Below, in pieces: positions 11,466-22,855 of a stretch of DNA of 64,000 nucleotides (positions are counted from its first letter, which is position 1; each line of letters begins with the position of its first letter). Source of the DNA: Hirsutella rhossiliensis (taxonomy: Eukaryota; Ascomycota; Sordariomycetes; Hypocreales; Ophiocordycipitaceae); contig NW_025408677.1 in assembly GCF_020360975.1 (NCBI RefSeq), forward strand, positions 744,001 through 808,000, given 5' to 3'. Both the position numbers and the translations under genes were made by a program. The notes beneath the pieces are model-generated. The model had not been told where the DNA came from and did no database searches. It saw only the letters and a list, made by a program, of their open reading frames with translations.

Positions 11466-14014
11466 CCTTAAGGAACGAAAGGACTTTCTACGTGCCTCTA
11501 GTCCCTTAGCTCCTCCCCGCCTTTTATAAGGCCCCTTATTATTAGTCGCTGCTGCCCCCCTCTTACCTATAATTCTTAGCCTTTCCGCGTGCCTTACCCC
11601 CCTAGTAGGCTCCTTCCGCGCCGTCCCGCCGCCGGCGCTTCCTTCCCCTCTCTCGTTTTATTGCCTAGCGTAGCGGCCTCGACTACCCTATATCGCTATC
11701 GAGCTAGCGCAACGTCTCCTCGATAGTCCTCTTACTTAATACCTCGAGCCTAGCCTACGCGGTAGTTATCTCCTCGGGGACCCGGTTGCCTACTAAGTCT
11801 CTCTCCCGCACCTTAGACATAAGTATAATACTATCTAGCGTTCGGCAGCGCGATAGCTATACGTATAAGCTATATAGATTATATTACGCGGGCACGACCC
11901 TTCTATCGACCTTTGTCGTCTATATCCCTCGTAGCTTAAGGGCTACGTAATCTAGCGTTCTGCCCTATACCTTATAATCTATGCACGCGAAAGCTACTAC
12001 GCACGGTAAACCCTTCTAGCTAACGTCGTTCTACTACCACAGTCGCTTTCGTTGGCAATATATCCTAACGCTTATCGGCGTTAATAGGATCGTGCAGGGC
12101 GGCATCCCTACTAAGCGGAGGTCCTTTATCGTCGCCGATGCTAGAATTATCCCCGCCGGCGGCCCGAAGTAAATCGTTATATCGGCCGAGATCCGATGCC
12201 CTAGGTACGCCTTATCGACGATAACCTCTACCGCCGAGTAGCTAGCGCCGTTTACTAGCTTTAGCCCTTAATAGGTATTATAGTTTACGACGGCCGGCAT
12301 CCTAGGCACGAATATAAAGATAGCCGGTACCGGGATCGCGCTATCGTTGCCCTAGTTAAGTATTATAATCGCTTCTTCCTTAGTCGGTAGGCTATCCTTC
12401 TACTTATGCTCGGAGATAAAGATATATATTGTCGACCGCTGCTAGATCTAAAACGCTAAGCTCGCCTTTATATTTAGGTTCTACCGGTTTCTATTTAGCG
12501 GCGTTACTACGGTAATGCCCGTTTCTTAAGGGATCCGCCTACCCTCCCAGTAGCACCTTAAGTTAAGGAGGTCTAGATCCGTGCGGTCTTATATACCTAG
12601 ACGGATCCGCCTTAGTAGCCCCTATAATTCCGGATCGCCGGCGGCGCGTATTTGCTCGTTTAATATAACGACCGTCGTAAATCTCTTCTATAGCGCGTGC
12701 GCTTTATCGTGCTAGTGCCGCTGCTCGGCCTTAAACGAGTTATCTACGTCCTACGAGGTAGCCGCACTCGGTAGGACGATCGACCTCTCTTAGACCGGCC
12801 GGAATTGCTAAAAGTCCCCGTAGAAGAGGACGATAGGGATCCCCCCGAAGTCTTACCGTGATCCGCGAAGTCGGTAGAGCTGCTCGTTTACGGCGTGCAG
12901 CGTCCGCGCTCCGAGCTACTTACCTCGTCGATAACGAGCACGTCCTTCTCCTATAGGTCTATCCGAGACTAGCCGTAGACGAACCGCTCCGCCTACTTTA
13001 GTAGTCGCACCCCGTTAAGGTCCTTGGCCGTGTTCGCGCCCGGCCCTTAGTCCTTGGTGAACCTATAGGCGGAGTGGATCGTGATGCCGTTGATCCGCGC
13101 TACGGTAGTCCCCGACGTGGCCGTGATTAGCAGACGATTCGAAAGGCTCCTCCTACTAAATAACTCGACGAGTGCCTCGATAATTCGCGACTTGCCGGTC
13201 CCCCCCTCGCCGCCGACGAACTAGTATAGCTAGCCGGCATCGCCTTTATCGGTTTATCGCATTAAATCGAGCTAGCGGTATATTAGTAGGAATGCGATTA
13301 ACTGCCTTCTATTTAGCGTTAGCTGTGTTGCTAACTCCTTGCTAGCCGCAATAAAAGTGGTTAATAGGCCGAACTAGACGCGCATTCCCGCGTCGGAGTC
13401 GCTAGCCGTCTCCTTAGAGTCGGCTATCCTAAAGAGTTAGAGACGGACATTAAGCTAGTAAATTACCTAGACGCATCCGTCTCTAACTCTATTATACCTC
13501 TTATATCGATCTCGTCCTAACCGGGCCGCGCCCGACATCCGCTTAAGAATATTCTATAATCTAATTAATATAAAAACATAATATAACTAGGAATAAGTTT
13601 TATTATCCTTAAACTTAAATACGAGAGACTCGAATAGGGCATTTCCTTCTCTTCTTATTCCCCCTTTTATATATATAACTAAACTTCCTTAATATACTCC
13701 TTACCTAGTAAGTTAAAACCTATAAGTTCTAGCACCTATAAATCCTATAAGCCTTCTACTCGCCTAGACCTATATTGCCTACCTATATCTATCTTCTTAA
13801 CCTGCCTTCTTATTATACCCTTTGCGCCTTTATAAAGTAAATCTCCCCGTAGCGGTCTAGGCCGCTTCTTTAATACTCGGTCTCGATTTTACTTATATAA
13901 TACCTCTATCTCTCGCCGCCTCTAGACCTCGCTTCTCCTATCCCTTCTCTTATCGCTTACTTCGTTCCGAAAGGCCTCTTTACGCGAGCCGCGGCTAGCG
14001 AGCCTTCCCCTCGT
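11466..14014 (-). mobile_element. Helitron fragment nested in the LINE
   Basis: A 2.55 kb insertion with higher G+C than its surroundings. Its reverse strand encodes a PIF1-like helicase of the Helitron Rep-helicase type. The helicase C-terminus is near the left boundary, and about 500 bp upstream of the Walker motif, up to the LINE resumption, is AT-rich and unrecognised. The HUH replication-initiator domain was not found, so this is a 3' fragment or the rest is too degraded. Helitron termini (TC start, CTRR end with hairpin) were not established. Confidence 0.6.
11700..13300 (-). pseudogene. Helitron PIF1-like helicase relic
   Basis: SF1 DNA helicase thought to unwind donor DNA during rolling-circle transposition. 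Reverse-strand motifs, N to C: Walker A FVGGEGGTGKSRIIEA with the P-loop codons at 13188-13214, intact; then RLLITATSGTTVARINGITI; then LGARTLHAVNEQL near 12890; then GGIPIVLFYGDF at about 12815-12850 followed by QFRPV-like motif III; then the C-terminal helicase motifs down to an LSRCRTLDG-like segment near 11830. Some indels and RIP stops are present. Less stop-rich than its neighbours, partly because its codons are G+C-rich. Confidence 0.7.
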
Positions 14015-16300
14015 ATTAAGGCTGCCTTACTATTAGTTACTATCCGAAACCTTTTTAGGAGGTAGAAGTAGTTATAATCGCTAAGCTAGGACGTAGAGAT
14101 CTATCTATACCCCGCGCCTAGCGCCCTATCTCCCTTTTATCTTATCTCGGTAAGGGCCTTAAGCGGCTTATTATATAGCGTCTAGCGTAGGGCTTAATCT
14201 ACTTCGGCGTACTATACCTATAATAAGCCGGCGCGCTCCTAAAGAGGTCGGCCGTAGATCTTATAGCTACCTTAGTTTACGATATCGAGGAGGCATTCGC
14301 CCGGAAGTAAGTCGTAACCCTAGTAACCTTAGATATATAAGGCGCCTTCGATATAGTTCTCTATAATAGATTAGTCCTCCGCTTACGAGAATAAGGATAG
14401 CTATCGAACCTCGCGCGCTAGGCCGGCTCGTTTATATAGGATAGATCGGTACGTATCCGCTATTAAGATATCGTAACGGATTTATCGCCCCTTTAGTGCG
14501 GTCTACCGTAGGGGTAACCCGTCTCGCCGATCCTCTTCCTATTATATACGGAGCCGATATATCGCCTAGGTTATTCTTAGGGACGCTTTAGCTACGCGGA
14601 CGATACTACTATTCTATACGTCGGTAATAGCCTTAATAAAACGTCCGCCGAAGTATCTTACTATATATATAAGCTCCTTTCGTAGGGCGCCGCTAATAGG
14701 ATCTCTTTCGACCTTAATAAGATAGAAGTAATATACTTCTCTCGAACGAAGCCTAAGACGGCGCCGCCGGCGCTCTACGGCGAGTTTAAGAAACGGCTAG
14801 ATTAAGCGATACGTTAGCTCGGCGTTTAGCTCGATAGCTCTCTCTCTTTTAAGATATACGTCGAGAAATAGACGGCTAAGGCGTAAGCTATTACCTTTTA
14901 CCTTAGGAGACTAACGAACACTAAATATAGCCCTCTACTAAGTGCTATACGACGAGCCGTCTACGCTTATATTATCCCCGTGCTACTATAAGCGGCGGAG
15001 GCCTACTACCTTAGTCCGACGTCCCTACGCTAGACGAAGCCCTTTAAGGAGGGGCCGTCGGGGATTAGCAACCTCGTTAAGAAGATAAGTAAGGTACTCT
15101 ACTAGTCTCTTTAGGCTATTCTACTAGTATAGAGGACGATACCGACGAACGTACTATATAGGGAGGCGGGAATACCGCCCGTTCCTTTACTCCTCGAAGG
15201 GCGTTAGATAGCCTTTACTATACGTCTTAAAGCTCTTAACGAAGCTTATCTACTCGCGAGGCGAACGTCGCGACTAGAAGCTCCCGTCGTAATCGTAAAT
15301 AAACTAATTAAACTAAAGTACTAAAAACCGCTATAGCCCTTCTAAATAAAGCTACGGCGTACCGATAGAATACTACTAAGCTACCTAAGACCTCTTTTAC
15401 TATAATATAGATTTACTAGTAAGCCGACTAAGCCTTTATAGACTATATCGAAAAATAAGATAGCGAAGAAATTTCGCGCTTAGCTTTAAGTACTATCGCC
15501 CTAAACTCTTATCGTTTACTCTAACGGGTCTCGTTCTAAGGAAAGCTATATCGGATACGGCTATACTATTTACCGGGACGGATCTACCCTCTTAAGCGGT
15601 AAGGGCCGTCTTAGACTAGCGGAGGTCTTTAACGCTAAGGCGAGAGGTACGCTAGAGGGATTAAAAGGCTACGTTAAGCCTCCTAGATAGTAAATATATC
15701 TTTATCTATCTCGATAACCTTGCGACCGTAACGTGCTTACGAGGCACGCCGAGCGACTCCTTATAAGAGGTCTTCCTTAAGTTTTAATCTTTAGCGCGAG
15801 AATATAGAGCTATCGAGGTCTACTAGATCCCCGGCTATACTAATATCCCGGGTAACGAAGAGGCTAATACTTTAGTAAAGGCGGGATTATCTCTACTAAA
15901 ATCCGCTAATAGCGAACTAACGCTAGCGTATCTATAAAATATTGCCTAACTATAGCGGAAAGAGGCTTTTAGTGCTTAGTAGGAAACCTCTACGCTAGTA
16001 CGATATAGAGATCTTAGTCTAAAAGCTATAAGTAGCTGCCTACTAGAATTATCGCTTTCTCGGCCTTTACTCTATTATCTACTTATAGTAAGAACCTACT
16101 ATAGGGATTTTACTAATTACTACGAAAGGTTTAGTTATAATAATACGTAACTAATATACTTATATAGCCGATAAAAAGAACCTATATATATCTTCTATTA
16201 TAGGAAGGTTACGCTATACTACCGGCTATAGCTCGTGCCCTCGCCGTCTATAGTAGTTAATCGAGCGTTAGGTAAGGACTTCGATAAGTTTATTAGGCTA
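14015..16300 (+). pseudogene. LINE ORF2 relic, 3' part: reverse transcriptase, RNase H, Cys/His end
   Basis: Resumes the RT with YYPKPF and VVIIAKLGRRD, then RPISLLSYLGKGLERLI (14112-14175). The catalytic motif SYADD is intact, YADD at 14593-14604. Further on, the thumb region and an RNase H domain (SNGSRSKESYIGYGYTIY at about 15510-15560, later W-I-P-G-H-like VYQIPGYTNIPGNEEA at about 15820) are readable, followed by the C-terminal C-x-C region near 16180. RT copies the RNA at the nicked target. Only RIP-type stops and a few frame changes break it. Confidence 0.75.
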
Positions 16301-16702
16301 GTAAAAGCGAGCTCCTTCTTTATAAGGATCTACCTACGCTACTAGGCAACCTATTATTTCTATTCTATCTTATACTTTCCCCTTTACTACCCCCGTCCCT
16401 ACCTCTCCTTATATATATTAACCTTAAGAGGCGTTACGGCTTCGCGACTAAGTATTTAGCGAGGTTAACTAAGGGCTCTAGGCCCCTATAGCTACTTACT
16501 AATCTAATTATAGATAGCGTTTCCTATTAGACCTAAACGTCCCGCTAACGGGTAATAGGCTTACTAAGAGCGCTATTAAACCGATAAAATACTAGATAGC
16601 GAGCGATATATATAATATATAGTATATAGATACCTACGAGCTTAGTATATCCTATGCTCCCTTACGGAGACTTAAGTAGCTAAAGCCGCTAGACGAAAAT
16701 AT

Positions 16703-16725
16703 ACTAAACTAAACTAAACTAAATA
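16703..16725 (+). repeat. LINE 3' simple-repeat tail (ACTAA)n
   Basis: About four and a half ACTAA units close the LINE relic. Short tandem tails of this kind are typical 3' ends of Tad/I-type LINEs and mark the element boundary 41 bp before the next retrotransposon. Confidence 0.6.
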
Positions 16726-16766
16726 ATAGCTATAATTTACTTAGACTAATAGACTAAAAGGCCTAG

Positions 16767-16905
16767 TATTACGATTAAACTTACTTCTATTTAATTCTAT
16801 TTAATAGCTCTTAATATATATATATATATAGTAGTATATCCGTACTACTATCTAGTAACTTACTACTTATAACTACTGCCTAAATATATCTTAGTCTATA
16901 TCTTA
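16767..16905 (-). repeat. LTR of RIPed copia element (3' LTR)
   Basis: 139 bp, same length as 21437-21575, differing at about 13 positions by eye, about 11 of them transitions. Begins TATTACGATT and ends TCTTA; contains a (TA)n run. Confidence 0.75.
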
Positions 16906-16999
16906 TATTAAGTTAATACTCCCCTAGAGCTATTAGACTTTAACTATAACGCTATTTATAGCGTATAGGTCTAATTCTAATCCTCCTCCTATTCCTTTC

Positions 17000-19900
17000 G
17001 AAAGCCTCCTTAGGTAGAGGCTTAGTTATCCTATCTACTAGTATATTCTCCCTTAGAACCTAGTAGACTTAAATTCTCCCTTCCTTAACCTTATTAACGA
17101 CGTAATAAAATACTATATTAATATACTTGATTTTCGATATATTCGATACTCCTTAGGTTAGCTATATAGCTCCCTTATTATCTCTAAGTAGTAGTAGCAC
17201 TATTTACTCCCCCTTTCCTTCTAGTTCTATAAGTAGTCGACGTCCTTAGAGGGTAGCTTTTATAGCCTCCCCTATCCTAATATACTCTACTTCTATCGTA
17301 GATCTTACTACTAATTTTATCTTCTTACTATACGTTATAACGGTGCCTTCGTAGACTATAAAGACGAACCCTAGGATATTCTTCCGGTCCCTTAGATTAA
17401 TAGCGTAGTCGGTATTAAAGAACGCTTCTCTATCTTATAGGCCTATAGAGCTAACGTGCCCTTTAATATTATAGTTAATAGAATAATAGTCGATATCGCT
17501 GCCTTTAACTCCTTATATATACTTATTATTTCCGCTATATATAATACTATAGTAAATAGTCCTGCTAATATAACTTAATATTTATAGTAAAGCCTTCTAG
17601 TAGTTTTAGTATGCCTCTACTATAAAAGATACTATTTTATTAACTGCGAATATAATATCGAACCTTATATTATATAGCTAAATTAGCTTTCTAAGTAATT
17701 CTATATATTTTAACTATTCGTTATAGTTTAAAGGCCGTCCCGGTTCCTTAGTAAGCTTCTATATAGCTCTAGGTTCTATAGGGGTTACGTGCTTTATTAA
17801 GTCGTCGTAGAGAAATTCTACTATAATTTCCTTTATAAATTATAATTAATTAATTATTAGCTTTCCTTTATGCCTTTAAATCCGAATTCCGAGAATATTC
17901 TTTGCTTCTCTAAGGTCTTTTATCTTAAATCTTCCCTTTAGCTTTTCCTTAACCTATTTAATAGCATCCTCGTTCCCCCTTATTATTATAAAGTTATTTA
18001 TATATACGCCGATAATTACCCCTAACTTTATATATCTAAATATTATTAGGTCTACTATTATCGGTAAGAAACTAATCTCCTTAAGATATTTTAATATTAG
18101 TAAATACTATATCCTTATAACTTACTTTAATCCGTATAAACTCTTTAGGATCTAAACGTATTTCCCGAAATATTACTAGAGCTTAGTTAGTACTTTTATA
18201 AAGATCCTTTCCTTTAGGTCTATTATAAGGAACGTAGCTATAGTATCTATCTAGTATACCTTCTAGCCTTTCTTCGCCGCTAAAGCTAGAATAATCCTTA
18301 TCGTATTAAGCTAGATTATAGGTATAAAGGTTTCCTCGTAATTAATCCTATGTTTTTATATAAACCCTCTTACGACTAAATATACTTTATACTATAGTAT
18401 CTTCCTTTCTTTATCTTTCTTACGATTAAATATAAGCTTAGTATTAACTACTTCTTCTCCGTATACGTTAACTTCGTTAATTTCCTCTAAGAATATCTAT
18501 CGTTAAATAAGATTCTAAACTTCCTTATCTATAGCTCCTACCTATTAATCCTTCTTACTACCTTCTATCGCCTATTAAAAGGTAAGCTTTTTTAGGTCGA
18601 AGTTATATAGGTCTATATTAAGCTAGAGAAGCGTCCTTGCTACTATAGCTCTTTCCTTCTTACTACTCTCCCCTCGCTTCTTTAGACGTTCTACTATATA
18701 CTATTCTTCTCTTTACCGCCGTTCTAGCTTTACTCGCTACTTCTCTACTCTTTTAAGTACTATAGCCTCTCGTTAAATCTAGGATCTTATTTTTAGTAGA
18801 CTTCTTTTAAGAGAGGTTATATCCGCCTCCCTTATATTAATAATAATTATATCTCCTTAGAGCTCTTCCTCCGAATCTATAGTATCTTAGCTAGTTAGGT
18901 TCCCGTCTACTACTTCTCCGGTATCCTCCCTAGCTTCTATAGCTTCCTAGTCTATAGTCCTATCCCTAACCGAATCTTTAGTATTAGAGTTATTATTAGT
19001 AAGCTCCCCTTACTCCCTTTTCTCTTCCTTCTTATCGTTATACTATAATTATAATTCTTAGCTAATTTTATTATCTATATACTTACTCTTATCGAATTCT
19101 ATAAATTAAACCTTATAGACCTTCTTATTAGCTAGGTTCTAGACTAGATAGATTTTATCTATCTCCTCTTTATATCTAATAAAAACTCCTTACTATGCTC
19201 TTTTTAAAAGCTTTATTCTCTTTTCTTTAGGAATAAATACTTAGGTAGGATATCCGAATACTCTTAAGTGCCCTAATCTTAGCTTCTCTCTACGCTATAA
19301 CTCCTATAGGCTTTTAGCTATTCCCTTAATAACTCCCTTATTTCTTAGATAGGCCGCTATTACGTTCGAAAACTCTTAGTATACTATAAGGAGGTCTATT
19401 TTATAACGCATAGTAGACCCCCTCTCTAATATAGTTCTTATACTCCTCTTAGAGATACTATTCCCCTTTAGGTAGTAAGCTATTATTAGTTCGATTTAAA
19501 TAGCTCTCCCTATATAAAATACCCTTATTGCCTTGTTTAGAAACTCCTTTCCGCGATTAAAGCGCATCGCTTTAACCTTTTCGCCTTTTCTATACTCGCG
19601 ATACTCTACCTCTATAATAACTACCTAGGCTTTAATCTTATCGGTAATTCTTATTTTATCTTTAGAGAAATAAACCTAAACTCGCCCGGTAGCCTAATCG
19701 GTAATTATTAGTATATACTTTATTCCTTAAAGTAATAGCTTAACTAGCCCTTAAAGATCTATATAGACTCTTTCTAGCTTTTCTATTACTATAGATATTA
19801 GCTCCCTTAAGACCTTTCTTATTATTTTAGCCTTAGTATAGCTTAAGTAGAATAATAGGTAGAATAAGTTATCTCTAAGATTATTTATTATAGCGTTTAG

Positions 19901-20300
19901 TTTGCCCTCTATATACTTTCTAGGGTGTCCTAGCCTAGTATATAGTAGTCTTTTAGGCATCTTTAGGATTAACTTTAGCGCTACCCCGTTATCGCTATCC
20001 TTTTCTTAGATTATATAGGCTCGGTGCCCTCTTATCTAGCTTAAGCGCTATACCTTTCTATGTCTATAGCTAAATAGCACCTCCTCTTAATTTCTTATTA
20101 CTATAACTATCTTCCCTAGAGAGTCTACGATAATATATACTCCCCTATCTTTTAGTTTACCGACTAATAGTAAGCTGCTCGTCGCCTCTAGGATATAGTG
20201 CACCCTACGTACTATTATCGACCTTACTCTTCCTTTCTATAAAACGTAAAAGATCTTTATATCTCCTTTCCCTCTTAAATAAACCTTAGAGCTATCTATA
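17000..20300 (-). pseudogene. copia pol relic (integrase, reverse transcriptase, RNase H)
   Basis: Reverse-strand frame with many RIP stops. The pre-integrase zinc region reads LLYTRLGHPRKYIEGKLN at about 19960, in an unbroken 69-codon stretch (19751-19960). Integrase core lies at about 19300-19750. The RT domain reads SLYGLKQ with the usual spacing near 18140. The catalytic motif YVDD is now YINN at 17993-18004 (TAT ATA AAT AAC), which is GTN and GAC codons changed by G-to-A. RNase H lies between about 17000 and 17500. Order fits Ty1/copia. Confidence 0.65.
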
Positions 20301-21400
20301 ATCTTAATACTTATCTTTATAGGGGATAACTTTAAGATAAATTAGTCTTCCCTTAGGGTAATATAGACGGAAGCATAGCTATCGAGATACTATTATAGAG
20401 GGGCTATTACTTTTATATTCGGAAGTAAGTAGGTAGATCTCTTAGATTTACTACTACTATCTTTAAGGATCCTAACCGCGTTTACCTTTCCTTTACTATT
20501 TATAACCTCTCTTACCTTTACTTTTTTAAAGGCTAGCTAGGTCTTCCCTATTTTAGTTTAGTGCTAAATTATATAATTATACTTAAAATATATACCGCTA
20601 TAAGACTAGTACCCCCCTACCTTCTTTAAATACTCCTCCTTACTATTATCGCTACTATCCTATGCTTTAGACCTATTATTCCCTTTACTCTATATACTAT
20701 AGCTACGACCTATAAATTATATAGTTTCTCCTTTAATTATTATATCGATAAGTTTTAACTCTTTACTTTCTAAAGAGCTCTATACCTTTTTTATTATTAA
20801 CGTCTCTATTAAGGCGTTTAAGATCTTAACTATAGTATTAAAAGCGTCGTCTATACTTATTTATAAGAAGTAAATTAGTAGCTATTTATATATAATAATA
20901 TCCTTATCTTAGCTATTAATCTAAGCTCGAAGTTACTTTAGGTCGTCGACCTTCTCTTATATAGTTCTATTTATCTATATACTAACGTCGTATAGTATTT
21001 AGATTAGCTATCGAAGGCGCGCTTTATTCGATATCGTATATCGCTTAATAAGGGATTAATAAATTGCTCGTAGATCGGTAAGATAGTTAACTAAGTTCTT
21101 ATAGATCTAGTTAATACTCTATTATATTTTTATTCTTATAAGAGAGATATTTTTAATATCTATAGTATTCTCTCTTAACGTTAATAAATCTAACGATTCT
21201 GCTTTTGCCTTACTAGTAACGTAGCTTATAAGATCGTTACTTAATAAGTTATCTTTAAGATCTATCTTCTAGCTATTAAAGGAGTCTCTTCTATTAAGGA
21301 TAGTTCCTTTATAGTTTTTCTTGCCTATAGTGCTAGGTCTTTGCTATTAACCGTCGATTCTTAACAAAAAAGTATTCTTATATACTAAGTTTAATCGTAT
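20301..21400 (-). pseudogene. copia gag relic with probable zinc knuckle
   Basis: Reverse-strand region between the 5' LTR and pol. Near 20560-20610 the frame gives YSGIYFKYNYIIxH-like sequence, which is spaced like a CX2CX4HX4C knuckle with RIP-altered Cys codons. The rest is Leu/Glu-rich and weakly recognisable. Called from position and knuckle spacing only. Confidence 0.4.
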
Positions 21401-21436
21401 AGTAGAAGCATAATAAAAGCAACCGGGCTTATAACC

Positions 21437-21575
21437 TATTACGATTAAACTTACTTTTATTCTATTCTATCTAATAGCTCTTAATATATATATATATATA
21501 GCGGCACGTCCGTGCTACTATCTAGTAACTTATTACTTATAAGTACTGCCTAAATATATCTTAGTCTATGTCTTA
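21437..21575 (-). repeat. LTR of RIPed copia element (5' LTR)
   Basis: Direct repeat of 16767-16905. This copy keeps more C and G (GCGGCACGTCCGTGC where the other has GTAGTATATCCGTAC), so RIP hit the two LTRs to different extents. Confidence 0.75.
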
Positions 21576-22204
21576 ATAGGGAGGCATCTTATAGTTATAA
21601 AAGTAGGGTAGTATAACCCTTAGAGGAGCTTATTAAAGATTAACGAATTAAATTATTAGCCCCGTTCTTTACTCTCTATTTCGTTATATATATACGCCTT
21701 ATAGTAATCTTATATAGAATACGGTTAATCTATATAGAACGTTCTATATCGATTAAGTTAATCTATACGCTTATAGATAGAAAGCCTAGTACTAAGGTCG
21801 TCGGCGTAAAAGGGTTAGCCTTAGTTAGAATTAAGTAGTAAGGTGCCCGACTATAAGAAACGGGTAATATAGTCGTCGCTTATACTATACCTATTAAGGA
21901 GCTCTTAGAGCTACTTATTTTCCTCGGCTACTCCTCTCGCGGCTATCTAGACCTTAGTAGAGGCCTTAATGCCTTAAGTCTCGTATTCTCTAAGTTACCG
22001 TTTAAGGTCCTAGATATACTCTCTCTGTCTAGCGCGCGATCTCCTTTAGTTTTCTCGAATTCGTGCTAATTTATTCTCGCGCTAGAGCAGAGAAAGGGAG
22101 CGGGACTCTACCGTTAGTTAAGGTCTTTCCTATCTACGGTATTACCTAGGTTAATATGGCTTACTACGAGGGTCGATATTTAGCTTAACATTCCTTTATT
22201 TAGG
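21576..22204. other. RIP-degraded DNA flanking the young copia insertion
   Basis: Unclassified. Continues on the other side of the copia element at 28404, so 21576-22209 and 28404 onward were adjacent before insertion. Slightly G+C-richer after 22000. Confidence 0.5.
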
Positions 22205-22209
22205 GCTGC
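22205..22209. repeat. target site duplication, left copy (GCTGC)
   Basis: Identical to 28399-28403; 5 bp is the usual duplication length for copia integrases. Confidence 0.9.
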
Positions 22210-22410
22210 TGTAGGAATGTATCTATCTAGTGGTGTGACCAACCATGGTTGGCACGTGACCCGTACGGTCACGTGTGCGGCTGAGGGCAGCGTGCCCCCT
22301 TTCTCCACGCTGGCCTCTGCCTCCTTAGATAGAGAACAAGACGAATACAACATCACAGGTTAACCCTAGTACCGTCTCATTGCAGCAGCTGCCGCAGGTG
22401 CCTACCCACA
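22210..22410 (+). repeat. 5' LTR of young copia element
   Basis: 201 bp. Carries a perfect 14 bp palindrome CCAACCATGGTTGG (22239-22252) directly followed by a 9 bp inverted repeat, CACGTGACC (22253-22261) and GGTCACGTG (22267-22275), which contains two E-box-like CACGTG sites. These could be regulatory sites in U3 or RNA structure; no clear TATA box is seen. Confidence 0.95.
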
Positions 22411-22855
22411 CTGATCAGTGACCGGCCCACGCCCGTCACAGACAGCTAAGTAGAAGAGACAAATTCCTCAACCTTCGAAGGTGCTATAGTCCGCGTCACT
22501 TTACTGTGGCCCTGAGTAGCGCTCAGAAGAAGGTTATTTGTGCTAAGAACAAGGAATCTCCCGCTGGTTTGCCCAGCCGCGCGAGAGTCCTTCCAACTGT
22601 TGATTACGATCGCCCGCTAGTTTGCCTAGCCGTGAGCACCGGAATCGACAGGCGACCACATCGCAAACAACTAGTAAGAACGTTCGACCCTTGACGTTAA
22701 GCAGCAAGATCCCCGTCAGTTCAGTCTGGCCGCGAACGACCTACTTAGTACGCGACGCTCGACCTCCTATTAGCGACAACTCGTATACGAAGAGACCAAT
22801 ACGAACCCCACATCGTCTCATTCATTTGATCACGATAGCCCCGACCGCCCGAGCT
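22411..22855 (+). other. copia 5' leader (untranslated)
   Basis: 445 bp between LTR and gag start. The LTR junction forms a 12 bp palindrome CACTGATCAGTG (22409-22420), and no match to the common TGG-type tRNA 3'-end primer site is seen. A 20 bp direct repeat (about 22559 and 22612, CCCGCTGGTTTG versus CCCGCTAGTTTG) differs only by two RIP-type changes. Contains short upstream open frames. Confidence 0.6.

Larger units (their letters stand above)
8400..16725 (+). mobile_element. Tad1-like LINE (non-LTR retrotransposon) relic, split by Helitron DNA
   Basis: ORF1-like zinc-knuckle protein, then apurinic-type endonuclease, RT, RNase H and a C-terminal Cys/His region, in that order on the plus strand, ending in a short simple-repeat tail as fungal Tad clade elements do. 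The RT region is interrupted at about 11465 and resumes at about 14015 with contiguous family sequence, so about 2.55 kb was inserted. Without the insert the element is about 5.8 kb. All frames carry RIP stops. The 5' end is approximate. Confidence 0.75.
16767..21575 (-). mobile_element. RIP-destroyed Ty1/copia LTR retrotransposon
   Basis: 4809 bp unit between two 139 bp direct repeats. The reverse strand carries gag, integrase, RT and RNase H in copia order. LTR ends read TA...TA, as expected if TG...CA was RIPed. No matching target duplication is visible (CCTAG on the left, ATAGG on the right). This is a different family from the young copia element at 22210. Confidence 0.75.

Noticed and set aside
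16767..21575. Target site duplication for the RIPed copia element
   Set aside because: Left CCTAG and right ATAGG do not match; RIP or boundary error may hide it, so none is claimed.
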